From the NCBI RefSeq assembly GCF_003605575.1, contig NZ_QKNY01000018.1:1-64000 (forward strand): a DNA stretch of 64,000 bases. Reading direction: 5' to 3'. Positions within the stretch are counted from its first letter, which is position 1. Each line of letters starts with the position of its first letter. The DNA is from Halonotius aquaticus (lineage in GTDB: Archaea; Halobacteriota; Halobacteria; Halobacteriales; Haloferacaceae). The translations under genes and the position numbers were made by a program. This document shows positions 1 through 8,548 of this stretch, piece by piece. The notes beneath the pieces are model-generated. The model worked only from the letters and a program-made list of their open reading frames with translations, was not told where the DNA came from and made no database searches.

Positions 1-618
1 GACGTGCAGTACGCCCTCGAAGGCTCGATCTTCATTACCGGTGCCGCGATCGAGTGGCTCGAAGACATGACGCTCATCGAGGACGCTGCCGAGTCCGAAG
101 AACTCGCACGCAGCGTTGATTCAACGGATGGCGTCTATGTCGTTCCTGCGTTCACTGGTCTCGGTGCCCCCCACTGGGATCAGCGCGCACGCGGGACGAT
201 CGTCGGCATGACCCGTGGTACCCGACGCGAACACATCGTTCGCGCCACGCTCGAATCCATCGCCTACCAGACCAAAGACGTCGCCGAAGCGATGGTGTCG
301 GATGCGGACATCGACCTGTCGAGTCTGCGTGTCGACGGCGGTGCAGTCAAGAACAACTTCCTCTGTCAGCTACAGGCCAACATCATCGGCACGGAGATCG
401 TCCGCCCGGTCGTCGACGAGACGACCGCTCTCGGTGCCGCCTACGCCGCCGGCCTCGCCGTCGGCTACTGGGACACGGTTGACGAACTCCGCGACAACTG
501 GCAGGTCGACCGACGCTTCCCACAAGACCCCGACGCAGACATCGAGGTCAACTACGGACGCTGGAAGGACGCCGTCGAACGGTCTGAAGACTGGGCCCGA
601 GACGAGGGAGGTGACTAA
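1..618 (+). CDS. glpK: Glycerol kinase, C-terminal part (5' end outside window)
   Basis: This is the C-terminal 205 residues of glycerol kinase, which phosphorylates glycerol to sn-glycerol-3-phosphate in the cytoplasm. The reading frame is open from base 1, so the gene starts upstream of the window. Family motifs seen are GAAIEWLED, PAFTGLGAPHWD, the helix RATLESIAYQTKDV and the ATP-binding segment LRVDGGAVKNNFLCQL of the FGGY C-terminal domain. The stop lies 2 bases before the next start, so it is cotranscribed with the membrane protein that follows. Haloarchaea use glycerol, for example from Dunaliella, as a major carbon source. Identity is very secure; only completeness is unknown. Confidence 0.96.
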   Translation, partial: DVQYALEGSIFITGAAIEWLEDMTLIEDAAESEELARSVDSTDGVYVVPAFTGLGAPHWDQRARGTIVGMTRGTRREHIVRATLESIAYQTKDVAEAMVSDADIDLSSLRVDGGAVKNNFLCQLQANIIGTEIVRPVVDETTALGAAYAAGLAVGYWDTVDELRDNWQVDRRFPQDPDADIEVNYGRWKDAVERSEDWARDEGGD

Positions 619-620
619 CG

Positions 621-1634
621 ATGGCATTCTCACTTGGAATGCTGACTGATCCGACGTGGCTAATCGCCTCATTCGCTGGCGGTGCCTTCGGTGCTGCAAT
701 CGGCGCGCTCCCAGCATTCATTTTCACCGGCTTCATGGTGATCGCTGGACAGGCAACAGCATCCCTCGGTCTCGATGGTGCTGGTGAAGGTACTGCACTG
801 ACTGCCTCCGGATTTACCGGTGTGCTTGGTTTCGGTCCTGTCTTCGGCCCACACATCAGCTTCGCCGCTGGTGCGGCCGCAGCCGCATACGCAGCCAAGC
901 AGGGCTACATTGATGACGGTAAGAACATCCTATGGGCTGCCGGTACCCAGAAGACCGACGTACTACTCGTCGGTGGTATCTTCGGCATTCTGGGACTTGC
1001 CTCACAGCAGATCCTCAACGGGATCGGCTTCCCGACAGACAACATTGCACTAACGGTGTTCCTCTCTGCACTTATTCACCGTATTGCATTCGGTTACAGC
1101 GTCATCGGTGAGATTACTGGTGACGGAATGTTCGATGTCGGTCCGTGGGAGCGAGATGAGGATGAAGCCCCTGGCATCTGGCTGCCGTGGCAGTACAAAT
1201 GGAGCGGTGTTGCCTTCATTGGCATCATCGGCGGGCTTCTTGGAGCGTTCGCATACCAAGCAACTGGCAGCGGGCTGATCGGCTTCGGTATCAGTGCGGC
1301 CAGCCTTGTCTTCCTGCAGTGCGGCGTCGATAACATTCCGGTCACACACCACATCACCCTGCCGGGTGCCGTTGGTGCAATCGGTGCATCAGGTGGTGTT
1401 GCTTCCGGGAGCCCGACGCTCGTGCTTATATTCGGCGGCCTCTTCGGTCTCTTCGGTGCCCTCATGGGCGAGATCTGTAACCGTGTCTTCTACATGCACG
1501 GTGAGACGCACGTTGACCCGCCGGCGTTCGGTATCGCAGCTTCAGGGTTGCTAGCGACGGTACTCGCCATCGCAGGTGTGTTCGGGACGGCGTTCTGGAA
1601 CTACCCGAACTCGCTCCTCGGCGTACTCTACTAA
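621..1634 (+). CDS. Polytopic membrane protein linked to glpK, putative glycerol transport/facilitation
   Basis: A 337-residue, glycine- and alanine-rich membrane protein with roughly eight to ten hydrophobic segments and short loops. It starts 2 bases after the glpK stop. As I recall, Haloferax volcanii has a similar membrane gene beside glpK (called glpX, unrelated to the fructose bisphosphatase GlpX) that was proposed as a glycerol uptake protein. It is not a recognisable GlpF aquaporin, since I see no paired NPA motifs. The function is inferred from position and topology. The frame is clean and starts at ATG. Confidence 0.75.
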   Translation: MAFSLGMLTDPTWLIASFAGGAFGAAIGALPAFIFTGFMVIAGQATASLGLDGAGEGTALTASGFTGVLGFGPVFGPHISFAAGAAAAAYAAKQGYIDDGKNILWAAGTQKTDVLLVGGIFGILGLASQQILNGIGFPTDNIALTVFLSALIHRIAFGYSVIGEITGDGMFDVGPWERDEDEAPGIWLPWQYKWSGVAFIGIIGGLLGAFAYQATGSGLIGFGISAASLVFLQCGVDNIPVTHHITLPGAVGAIGASGGVASGSPTLVLIFGGLFGLFGALMGEICNRVFYMHGETHVDPPAFGIAASGLLATVLAIAGVFGTAFWNYPNSLLGVLY

Positions 1635-1672
1635 CGAGATACGTCTGAAGCAACCTCCGCCAACCACTCCTT

Positions 1673-1691
1673 GCTCACCCCGTTGGTGAGC
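1673..1691 (+). terminator. Stem-loop downstream of the glpK operon
   Basis: Perfect inverted repeat GCTCACC-CCGTT-GGTGAGC, 39 bases after the membrane-protein stop. With the second hairpin just downstream it could end glpK-operon transcription. Archaeal termination mainly needs T-rich tracts, so the stem may instead stabilise the mRNA end. Confidence 0.4.
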
Positions 1692-1706
1692 CGGAGTCGC
1701 TGACAC

Positions 1707-1757
1707 CCGTCGCTCGACGACGGCTGTTTGGTGATGCGGTTTTCGCTTTTTCACTCA
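1707..1757 (+). terminator. Hairpin plus T-rich tract, candidate terminator
   Basis: Perfect 6-bp stem CCGTCG/CGACGG with a 5-base loop at 1707-1723, followed by T-rich sequence with a TTTT run near 1740 and a TTTTT run near 1748. This fits archaeal termination in the gap between the glp genes and the orc-like gene. Confidence 0.45.
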
Positions 1758-1833
1758 TTCCAACGCACGGATCATCCACACTGTAGTACTGACCACGAAC
1801 CACACCGAGCACTGACCACGCCGGGAGCACACC

Positions 1834-2997
1834 ATGGAACTACACGACCGAATCGCCCGTCGACAGCGTGCCGACGACGCCGACCCGGAGTACGACGCGA
1901 TCAGCCCGCTGGGCCATCCCAGCGAGCCGGTCGGCCGGGGCGCCGTCATCGAGCAGCTACTGGACATCCTCAGCCCCATCTTCGAGGCCGATCGGCCGGC
2001 CGACAGCTACATCTGGGGGCCGAAAGGCGCGGGCAAATCCGCGATCGTCCGCGCGCTGTTTGCCGAATGTAGCCGCCAGCACGGCGAGCGGTCGACACAG
2101 ATGTACACCTCGACGCGAGCGGCCCCGACAACCGAACTCCGATTCCTGTATGTTGACAGCCGACGGGCCCAATCGACGTTCGCGCTCTTACACACGGTCG
2201 TTGCGGCACTCTCCGCGGAAACGGTGCCAAAACAGGGGGTCGGCAGCGCGGCGATGCGTGACCGCCTTGCGACCCAACTGACACAGCGAGATCGACAGGT
2301 TGTCGTCGCCGTCGATCACGTCGGCGACCCCGAGACACTCGACTGTGAGACAGTCTTCGAGCAGTTCGCGCCGTTTCGATCGTCGGTGAGCTGTCTGGCG
2401 ATCGGCCGCGAGAAGCCGGGGGCTACCGCGATCAGCGACCGATCGACGATCAAGCGAATCCACGTCGAGCCCTACACCCAACACACGCTGATCGAAGTGT
2501 TGACCAGCCGAGTCACCGACGCTCAACTGCGAGCGGCGACGACGACCGAGCTGCTCACCGAGGTGGCGACATGGGCCAACGGCGATGCCCACGACGCGCT
2601 TGCGGCGTTGTTCGGCGCGGCGGTGACCGCTGGTGCGGATACCGACACCCGGATCGACGACGAGGCGTTGGCGACCGGGATGGCGGCGGTGCCCCAGCCG
2701 TGTGTCGCACTCGGCCGAGTCATGTCGCTGCCGACGAGTCGGCAACGCATCGTCGGGCGGTTGATCGGGCTGCCGGAGGCCGCACGCAGCTCGGTGAAGG
2801 CAGCCGCCGAAGCGATCAGCAGCGACGGACTTGATCTTTCGCGGGCGACGATCGAACGCGTGCTGTATGAGCTTGCGGAGGCTGGGATCATCCGTCGAGT
2901 GAAAGCCGAACAGCCCTCCGAGACCGGCCGCCCGCCGTCGCGCTTAGAGCCGCGGTTCCCGACGCTCGTCTTCGAGCAGTTGACCGAGACAGTCTAA
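1834..2997 (+). CDS. Orc1/Cdc6-like AAA+ ATPase, divergent
   Basis: A 387-residue protein with the archaeal Orc1/Cdc6 layout: N-terminal linker, AAA+ domain with Walker A GPKGAGKS at residues 62-69, lid region, and a C-terminal winged helix (about 300-385) with the helix pair LDLSRATIERVLYELAEAGII. The expected Walker B acidic pair is replaced by VVVAVDHV (156-163), giving Asp-His instead of Asp-Glu. The sensor-1 region reads CLAIGREK rather than the usual form ending in Asn. It may bind nucleotide and DNA but hydrolyse poorly. I see no G-rich origin-recognition repeats around it, so it is more likely an accessory paralogue than a replication origin marker. A STAND-type regulator is a less likely alternative. 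Confidence 0.72.
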   Translation: MELHDRIARRQRADDADPEYDAISPLGHPSEPVGRGAVIEQLLDILSPIFEADRPADSYIWGPKGAGKSAIVRALFAECSRQHGERSTQMYTSTRAAPTTELRFLYVDSRRAQSTFALLHTVVAALSAETVPKQGVGSAAMRDRLATQLTQRDRQVVVAVDHVGDPETLDCETVFEQFAPFRSSVSCLAIGREKPGATAISDRSTIKRIHVEPYTQHTLIEVLTSRVTDAQLRAATTTELLTEVATWANGDAHDALAALFGAAVTAGADTDTRIDDEALATGMAAVPQPCVALGRVMSLPTSRQRIVGRLIGLPEAARSSVKAAAEAISSDGLDLSRATIERVLYELAEAGIIRRVKAEQPSETGRPPSRLEPRFPTLVFEQLTETV

Positions 2998-3101
2998 TCC
3001 CGGCCCGCAGGCGACACGCCGAGACGACTGTCGCAGTCGGTGCGGGTGGCACATCGGTCGAGATGAGTCGGGCGATTGGACATAATAATCCGATACACAC
3101 A

Positions 3102-3109
3102 TTTATGTG
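3102..3109 (+). promoter_or_regulatory. TATA box for the transducer-fusion gene
   Basis: TTTATGTG lies in an AT-rich patch (3080-3109) otherwise absent from this GC-rich stretch. It is centred about 29 bases upstream of the ATG at 3134, the haloarchaeal spacing for a leaderless or near-leaderless mRNA. This favours ATG 3134 over the upstream GTG at 3107. Confidence 0.55.
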
Positions 3110-3133
3110 GCCCATACTGTAATGGTCGTAAGT

Positions 3134-5863
3134 ATGAGTCTACGGTGGATCACGTCTCGTCGGGGTCAGAGGGTCGACACCGGCATACGAGCCGGAAACG
3201 GGGTGCGTATCGGCCTCTGTGCGGCCGCACTCGGGCTCGCGTGGCTCGCGCGCGACCCGACAGCCGGCCTCGCGACTGCCGGCCTGTTCAGTTTTATTCC
3301 GGCGTTTTGGCGATCTGAACACGATGAGACAGCCGACGAGAACGCGACGACCGACGAACAATCGGGCTCGACCGCTGAGACGGAGCCAACGGCTGCCGAG
3401 GACACAGCGACAGCCACAACGGCGGCATCGACCACCGAGACCGGCGTCACAATCGAGGGACAGCCGCCGGGCGTGACCACCGACGGCGGCGAGGTTGTGC
3501 CGAATCAAGGCGACGACAGCGAGTCAGTCGACGAGTGGAAGGCATTTTGCGAACAGCTGACCGACGCGATGGCCGAGGGTGCTGATGGGGATCTGACCGT
3601 CCGGGTCGATCCGGACGACGCACCGGCGGAGGCGACCGAAACCGCCGAGATGTTCAACGAGTTGGTCAATGAGTTCAGCGAAACGGTACAGACGGTCGAT
3701 GACTTCAGCGATCAGGTGACCGGCGCGACAAATCGCGTCACCGGGCGGGTCGAGGAGGTCAAATCCGCCAGCAAGGATATGAGCGGTGAGGTCAACGCGA
3801 TCGCAGACGACGCCAGCAAGCAGAACACCCAACTGGAGGAGCTCTCCGATGAGATCCGATCGCTGTCAGCAGCTACCCAGGAGGTTGCCTCCTCGGCCAG
3901 TGAGGTCGCCGAAGCGTCCGAACAGGCCGCCGAACGCGGCGAGAAGGGCCGGGAGCTGGCAACGGACGCGCTGGCCGAACTCGACGATATCGACACCCGA
4001 ACGACCCGGATGTTGGAGGCCACCCAAGAGCTCGACAGCCGGATCGACGAGATCGAAGAGATCGCGGAATTCATCGGCGATGTCGCCAGCCAGACGAACA
4101 TCCTCGCGCTCAACGCCTCGATCGAGGCCGCCCGCGCGGGCGAGGCCGGCGAAGGGTTCGCCGTCGTCGCCGACGAGGTCAAAAGTCTCGCCGAGGACGC
4201 CGAGGAGGCCGCCGGCGACATCGAAAGCTCGGTGAGTACGATCCGCGAGCAGGCCGATACCACCGTCGAGGAGATGCATGAAACCCGCGAGCGGATCGAT
4301 TCGGGTGTCGATACGATCGAAGGCGCGGTCGAAAACTTCCAACAGATCGCCGACGATGTCGAGGAGACAAACGTCGGCGTCCAGGAGATCAGCGAGGCGA
4401 CCGACCAGCAGGCCAACTCACTGCAGGAGGCGGCGGCGATGGTCGACGACGTGAGTGCGATCGCCGACGATACGGCCAGTCGAACCGAAAACGCCGCCTC
4501 AGCCGCCCAACAGCAGACGACAGCCTTAGCTGAGGTGTCAACCGCGGCGACGACGCTGGATGAACGCAGTAGTTCGCTCAACCAGCTCACAACCAACTAC
4601 GAGTTCGGCGGCGTGAGCTCACAGCTGGCCGCCGACAGCGACGTGACCGTCTTCGAGTTCTGGCACGCGATGGGCGGCGACAAGGGGCTGCTGTTGGAGA
4701 ACCTGATCCGGGAGTTCGAGGAACAGGCCGACGGGATCCGGATCGAGGCGACCAACAAGGGCAGCTACCGTGGCAACCTGGAGTCGACGCTGAACGCCGC
4801 CGAGCGCGGCGACACGCCGACACTGTCACAGATCTACGAGATCGGCACCGCAAAAGCCGTCGACAGCGGTGCCTTCGAGCCGGTCGAAAACGTGTTGCCA
4901 AGCCGAACACAGCTTCGTAACTACCTCGATCCGGTCTTGAGCTACTACCGCACCGACGGCACACTGTACTCGATGCCGTTCAACTCCTCGGTACCGATCT
5001 TGGCGATCAATCAGGATGCCTTCGAGGCCGCCGGACTCGACCCGAACAACCCACCCGAAACCTTCGCGGAGGTCACCGCGGCCGCCGAGAAACTGGTCGA
5101 TGCCGGCGTCACCGACACCGGGATCACCTTCGCCAACTACGGCTGGTTCGTCGAGCAGTGGTTTGCCAGCGCGGGCCAGGAGATCGTCAACAAACAGAAC
5201 GGCCGCGCGGGGACGCCTGATACAGCCTTCTACGACAGCGAGGCCGGCGTCGAGCTCTACGACTGGTGGACAGGCCTCGACGAGCGTGGGCTCTATCATA
5301 ACCCCGGAATCGAGGCCCGCGGAAAGGCCAAAGAGGCCTTCCATGATGGCACCGCGGCGATGTTGGTTGGTTCCTCCTCGTCGTGTGGCTCGATCATCGA
5401 GGGCGCGGAGTTCGAGACGAATGTCAGCGGAATGCCCGCGGCCGGCGAGCGCGTCGGGCTCATCGTCGGCGGCGCGTCGCTGTGGGTCTCCGAGGATGCA
5501 ACTCGCGACCAACAGGAGGCCGCCGGCGAGTTCCTCGCGTGGATGACCGCGCCGGAACAGCAGGCACGCTGGCACCAAGAGACCGGGTACCTGCCGGTAC
5601 ACGAGCAGGGCGTCGAGAAGCTGCGCAACGACGGCTGGTTCCGCGAGAATCCGGGCCACGAGGTCGGGATCCAAGAGCTGCTCGGCAGCCCCGACACGCC
5701 AGCGACCAACGGCGCGCGGATCGGGCCGTTCGATACGGTGCGGACGCTTGTCGCCGAGGCCTACGAGGATATCAAGAACGGCGACACCGAAGAAGAGCTC
5801 GCCACCCTCAGCAATACGGTCGAACAACAGCTTGCAAACTACGCCGCCGAGCAAGGTCGATAA
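3134..5863 (+). CDS. Methyl-accepting transducer fused to a UgpB-like solute-binding domain
   Basis: A 909-residue single-frame fusion. Residues 25-40 and 43-59 form a hydrophobic hairpin; an acidic Thr-rich linker follows. A HAMP-like unit (about 136-191, with GDLTVRV) leads into a long coiled-coil methyl-accepting domain (about 191-485) whose tip carries [20 protein letters not shown] and [14 protein letters not shown]. From residue 502 to the end is a complete family-1 solute-binding domain resembling UgpB, the glycerol-3-phosphate binding protein: [55 protein letters not shown]. No membrane segment or signal peptide separates the two halves, so the binding domain should be cytoplasmic like the signalling domain. 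Together with nearby glpK this suggests sensing of internal glycerol-3-phosphate for taxis. An alternative GTG start lies at 3107. Domains are certain; the ligand is inferred. Confidence 0.9.
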   Translation: MSLRWITSRRGQRVDTGIRAGNGVRIGLCAAALGLAWLARDPTAGLATAGLFSFIPAFWRSEHDETADENATTDEQSGSTAETEPTAAEDTATATTAASTTETGVTIEGQPPGVTTDGGEVVPNQGDDSESVDEWKAFCEQLTDAMAEGADGDLTVRVDPDDAPAEATETAEMFNELVNEFSETVQTVDDFSDQVTGATNRVTGRVEEVKSASKDMSGEVNAIADDASKQNTQLEELSDEIRSLSAATQEVASSASEVAEASEQAAERGEKGRELATDALAELDDIDTRTTRMLEATQELDSRIDEIEEIAEFIGDVASQTNILALNASIEAARAGEAGEGFAVVADEVKSLAEDAEEAAGDIESSVSTIREQADTTVEEMHETRERIDSGVDTIEGAVENFQQIADDVEETNVGVQEISEATDQQANSLQEAAAMVDDVSAIADDTASRTENAASAAQQQTTALAEVSTAATTLDERSSSLNQLTTNYEFGGVSSQLAADSDVTVFEFWHAMGGDKGLLLENLIREFEEQADGIRIEATNKGSYRGNLESTLNAAERGDTPTLSQIYEIGTAKAVDSGAFEPVENVLPSRTQLRNYLDPVLSYYRTDGTLYSMPFNSSVPILAINQDAFEAAGLDPNNPPETFAEVTAAAEKLVDAGVTDTGITFANYGWFVEQWFASAGQEIVNKQNGRAGTPDTAFYDSEAGVELYDWWTGLDERGLYHNPGIEARGKAKEAFHDGTAAMLVGSSSSCGSIIEGAEFETNVSGMPAAGERVGLIVGGASLWVSEDATRDQQEAAGEFLAWMTAPEQQARWHQETGYLPVHEQGVEKLRNDGWFRENPGHEVGIQELLGSPDTPATNGARIGPFDTVRTLVAEAYEDIKNGDTEEELATLSNTVEQQLANYAAEQGR

Positions 5864-5910
5864 CGGCGGCGACCACCCACTACTAAGCCACAGGCAGCCG
5901 CAGGAAACGT

Positions 5911-6207
5911 ATGGAACGAACAGTAACGGTTGTCCCGGAGGATGGACTGCACGCACGACCGGCAACCACGTTCGTCGAAGCCGCAGGCAACTTCGACGCC
6001 GAGATTACGGTCGAAGCAGCCGCTGACACCCGACCACCCGTCGCCGCCGACAGTATTCTCGGTGTCACCGGGCTTGGCGTCCGCCGCGGCGACGACGTAA
6101 CGCTGCACGCCGAAGGGCCGGAGGCCGAACCCGCACTCGACGCGCTGGAAAACGTTATCACGACGCCAGCGGGTGAATCCGATTTTGCCGGCGATGCCAC
6201 CGCGTGA
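5911..6207 (+). CDS. ptsH: HPr-family phosphocarrier protein
   Basis: A 98-residue HPr. The N-terminal active site reads DGLHARPAT, with phosphorylatable His14 and the supporting Arg16. The regulatory-serine region ADSILGVTGLG is also conserved. HPr accepts phosphate from PEP through enzyme I and passes it to EIIA or DhaM-type proteins. No enzyme I, EII or Dha subunit lies in this window, so its partners are elsewhere. In Haloferax an HPr gene sits near the glycerol/dihydroxyacetone genes, as I recall, which matches its position a few kilobases from glpK. It begins 47 bases after the transducer-fusion stop and may be cotranscribed with it. Confidence 0.9.
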   Translation: MERTVTVVPEDGLHARPATTFVEAAGNFDAEITVEAAADTRPPVAADSILGVTGLGVRRGDDVTLHAEGPEAEPALDALENVITTPAGESDFAGDATA

Positions 6208-6250
6208 GCGAATGTGAGCCCACGCAGGTGAAACGGGGGCGGCGGAGCGG

Positions 6251-6258
6251 TTTTTTAT
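6251..6258 (+). promoter_or_regulatory. TATA box for phosphoglycolate phosphatase
   Basis: A TTTTTTAT tract 28-21 bases before the ATG at 6279 in GC-rich surroundings. This is the leaderless spacing and decides against the longer upstream reading frame that begins at 6204. Confidence 0.55.
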
Positions 6259-6278
6259 CCGGGTCGCCGAGAGGCGGT

Positions 6279-6953
6279 ATGGTACCGCCGCTGGCACTCG
6301 ATATCGACGGCACACTGACGACTCGCAGCGACCAGATCGACCCACGGGTCTTTGAGGTGTTGCCGGCGTGGGAGGCACCGATCGTAGTGGCAACCGGCAA
6401 ATCATTTCCCTACCCGGTTGCGCTCTGCCACTTTTTGGGGATTCCGGAACAGGTCGTCGCCGAAAACGGCGGCGTTGTGTGTGCCGACGGGCAGGTCTCG
6501 TTTCAGGGCGACCGCGACCGCGCCGAACAAGCGATCGAAGCGTTTCGAGACCGCGGCGGCGACCTTGGCTGGGATGCCGCTGATACAACAAACCGGTGGC
6601 GGGAGAGCGAACTCGCCGCCCACATCGACGCCGACGAGGAGTTGCTCCGAGCAGTCGCCGAGGAGTTTGGGCTGGAGGTCATCGATACCGGCTACGCCTA
6701 TCATCTGAAGACGCCAGGTGTTGAGAAAGGCGATGGCTTGGCTGCTGTTGCCGATATACTCGGGCTGGACGCCGGGTCGTTCGTGGCGATCGGCGACAGC
6801 GAAAATGATGTCTCGCTGTTTGGGGCCGCCGGCGACTCCTATGCGGTTGGCAACGCCGACAAGCGCGCGAAAGCGGCCGCCGAGACGGTGATCGACGGCG
6901 AATACTTCGACGGAACGCTTGGCGTCCTTGAGTCACTTCAAGCAGAGGCGTAG
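6279..6953 (+). CDS. Phosphoglycolate phosphatase, HAD superfamily
   Basis: A 224-residue HAD phosphatase of the archaeal TA0175-type phosphoglycolate phosphatase family. It hydrolyses 2-phosphoglycolate to glycolate. Motif I LDIDGTLT gives nucleophile Asp8 and acid/base Asp10; motif II is ATGKSF, motif III the Lys of GVEKGDGL, and motif IV IGDSENDVSLF. The C2-type cap lies between motifs II and III. The start at 6279 is supported by a TATA box at leaderless distance; the frame is open upstream to 6204 but that extension lacks family character. The family is certain, the exact substrate likely. Confidence 0.88.
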   Translation: MVPPLALDIDGTLTTRSDQIDPRVFEVLPAWEAPIVVATGKSFPYPVALCHFLGIPEQVVAENGGVVCADGQVSFQGDRDRAEQAIEAFRDRGGDLGWDAADTTNRWRESELAAHIDADEELLRAVAEEFGLEVIDTGYAYHLKTPGVEKGDGLAAVADILGLDAGSFVAIGDSENDVSLFGAAGDSYAVGNADKRAKAAAETVIDGEYFDGTLGVLESLQAEA

Positions 6954-6999
6954 GCTGGTCGCGTCCGACTGCGGCACACAGGGTGGCGGCAGCGCGTGA

Positions 7000-7176
7000 T
7001 TACTCTGACTCCGCAAACGGGACAAACGAGCCGTTGATGTCCCATTCGTGGATGCAGTAGATGCTCCCGACGCTGTCGGTGGCGACCTGCCACGATTCGG
7101 TGTCAGCATCCCACTGTTCTGTCCGCCCACACCGTTCACAGACGCGCTCCGTGGGGTGGCGGAGACTAATCGACAT
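7000..7176 (-). CDS. HEWD family small zinc-ribbon-like protein
   Basis: A 58-residue haloarchaeal small protein named for its conserved His-Glu-Trp-Asp motif, seen here in IYCIHEWDINGSFVPF. A CxxC pair (RVCERCGRTEQW) near the N-terminus and the Cys of YCIHEW suggest metal binding. I chose the ATG at 7176; a GTG at 7197 in the same frame would add seven residues. The function of the family is unknown to me. Confidence 0.75.
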   Translation of the reverse strand: MSISLRHPTERVCERCGRTEQWDADTESWQVATDSVGSIYCIHEWDINGSFVPFAESE

Positions 7177-7197
7177 ACCTAACGGGGAGTCGTCCAC

Positions 7198-7375
7198 CGA
7201 GTTAACGCTTTCTCAGTCGGCGACAGCCACGTCGACAGCGATCCTCCAGCCGGCTATCGGTGTAAATGCTCAAATAAGAAATTACACATTCAAATTTATT
7301 GGGCTAAAATAAGACAAAATAGAATTAATATACCCTAAAGTATGGCTATTCATCCCCACAAACCCGCCGTGAGTG
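7198..7375. other. AT-rich intergenic region
   Basis: A 178-base gap whose second half (about 7262-7345) is very AT-rich, dominated by A and T runs. It separates the divergent HEWD and zinc-ribbon genes and probably carries both promoters. I find no convincing gene in it. Confidence 0.5.
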
Positions 7376-7383
7376 TTATATAC
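7376..7383 (+). promoter_or_regulatory. TATA box for the zinc-ribbon gene
   Basis: TTATATAC lies 28 bases before the ATG at 7404, the expected distance for a leaderless transcript, and supports reality of this very short gene. Confidence 0.6.
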
Positions 7384-7403
7384 ACAATCATCATTGTATC
7401 TGT

Positions 7404-7559
7404 ATGGCACTCCACTTCCCCACGCTCCACTCGGCAGCAGATACCGGGAGCCGATTTGAATGCACAGACTGCGGCACGCGGCTCGAAGAAACGGACGGCA
7501 GCCGACGGTGTCCAACCTGTGGGGCAACCGTCAGAAACATCGCTGTCCCACGAAACTGA
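7404..7559 (+). CDS. Rubrerythrin-like zinc-ribbon small protein
   Basis: A 51-codon gene with two CxxC knuckles, ECTDCG (Cys20, Cys23) and RCPTCG (Cys36, Cys39), followed by the tail TVRNIAVPR. This is the layout of haloarchaeal rubrerythrin-like zinc-ribbon microproteins. It lacks the di-iron helical domain of true rubrerythrin and so should bind only one metal, Zn or Fe. A well-placed TATA box and the family-typical C-terminus make it convincing despite its size. The role is unknown; regulatory or protein-interaction functions are typical guesses for such microproteins. Confidence 0.8.
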   Translation: MALHFPTLHSAADTGSRFECTDCGTRLEETDGSRRCPTCGATVRNIAVPRN

Positions 7560-7579
7560 CCCGTTTGCGGAGCCAGCGG

Positions 7580-7858
7580 TCAGTCCTCGCTGATCGTATA
7601 CCGGTAGGGCTGTTGAGCGATCACCGTGACCTCACCGGTTTTCGCCCGGCGGCCGAGCACCGTCGCCAGCTGGTGTGGGCTCTCAAACGTTGTCTCACCG
7701 TCATCAGCTTCAAGCGCCGCAAGAATCTCACGCGCCGTCAACGGCTCATCGGCGGCCGCAAGCACACCTTCAACACGGTCGAAATCGCTCGGTGTGGTCT
7801 GCATACACACACTTACGGTGCGATCGGTTTCAATCTGTGTGTGACGACTGTCAGACAT
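7580..7858 (-). CDS. Small winged-helix-like protein of unknown function
   Basis: A 92-residue protein. After a polar N-terminus, residues 25-90 read like a winged helix: helix DRVEGVLAAADEP, helix LTAREILAALEA, helix SPHQLATVLGRRAK, then a strand pair GEVTVIAQQPYRYTI. It could be a small DNA-binding regulator, but no effector domain is present. It converges on the zinc-ribbon gene with only 20 bases between the stops. I do not recognise a named family. Confidence 0.6.
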   Translation of the reverse strand: MSDSRHTQIETDRTVSVCMQTTPSDFDRVEGVLAAADEPLTAREILAALEADDGETTFESPHQLATVLGRRAKTGEVTVIAQQPYRYTISED

Positions 7859-7960
7859 CCGGCTGGATGGCCGATAAGAGCGCCAAGCTAGCTGTTTCGA
7901 CGAAATAAGTTCGTAACAATAAAGAAACCAATAGGCGGCGTGTGACCGTCGAGCGAGCGA

Positions 7961-8494
7961 CTACGGGGTGAACGTCTCCTCTTCGAGGTTTCGTTCCTCG
8001 CGGTACTGCTCGACAAACTCGGCCACGTCAAACTCGTGCATCTTCGCCTCAAACTCGGTGAGCGCGCTGGTGTCGTCGGCGTGGCTGACCGCATGCTCCA
8101 TCAACTCGATGACGAGTTCGACGATGCGTTCATGCAGCGTTCGGGAGTCAAAGTCGGTGATCCACAGCAGCGCGAAGCCGACATCCGGCTCCTCGGTGGC
8201 GTCGTAGGAGACGACCTGTTCGGGAAACTCCTCAAGGACAATCCCAAGCAGGTGTGGGGTTCCAAACTCCGGCATCTCCTCGCTGGTGGTTTCGATCGCC
8301 TCCTGGAGTACCGCGACCAGAAACTCCGGGAGGAACCGATCCGGCGGATGAACGTCCATCACCACAGCATGGGTTGCGCCACAGTCACAGTCGTACTCGC
8401 GCATCCCGAGATCGAGATCGGTGACGGCAACTGACTCACCGCAGGGGAGGTCGAGCTGCTCGCCGCGGTCGCCCGGGACGCGTGGGGTAGCCAT
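7961..8494 (-). CDS. DUF5815-like conserved haloarchaeal protein
   Basis: A 177-residue acidic protein. The N-terminal part carries a short Cys pair in YDCDCGATHAVVMDVHPP, followed by a mostly helical body with FGTPHLLGIVLEEFPEQVV and ALLWITDFDSRTLHERIVEL. From memory it matches DUF5815, found only in haloarchaea. There is no signal peptide or membrane segment, so it is cytoplasmic. The function is unknown. It is a separate unit 102 bases upstream of the winged-helix-like gene on the same strand. Confidence 0.72.
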   Translation of the reverse strand: MATPRVPGDRGEQLDLPCGESVAVTDLDLGMREYDCDCGATHAVVMDVHPPDRFLPEFLVAVLQEAIETTSEEMPEFGTPHLLGIVLEEFPEQVVSYDATEEPDVGFALLWITDFDSRTLHERIVELVIELMEHAVSHADDTSALTEFEAKMHEFDVAEFVEQYREERNLEEETFTP

Positions 8495-8548
8495 GGATGG
8501 TGTTCGGGTGAGGAGTGATTAAATCCCGTGTTATCGAATCGATCGCGC

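Noticed and set aside
1635-1833. Replication origin next to the orc-like gene
   Set aside because: The gap is short, not AT-rich, and lacks the long G-ended inverted boxes of haloarchaeal origins; the hairpins look like terminator structures.
3712-4596. Long minus-strand open frame (294 codons) under the transducer domain
   Set aside because: Ser/Ala-rich translation typical of an antisense shadow of a GC-rich Glu/Ala coiled-coil gene; the plus-strand protein has clear family motifs.
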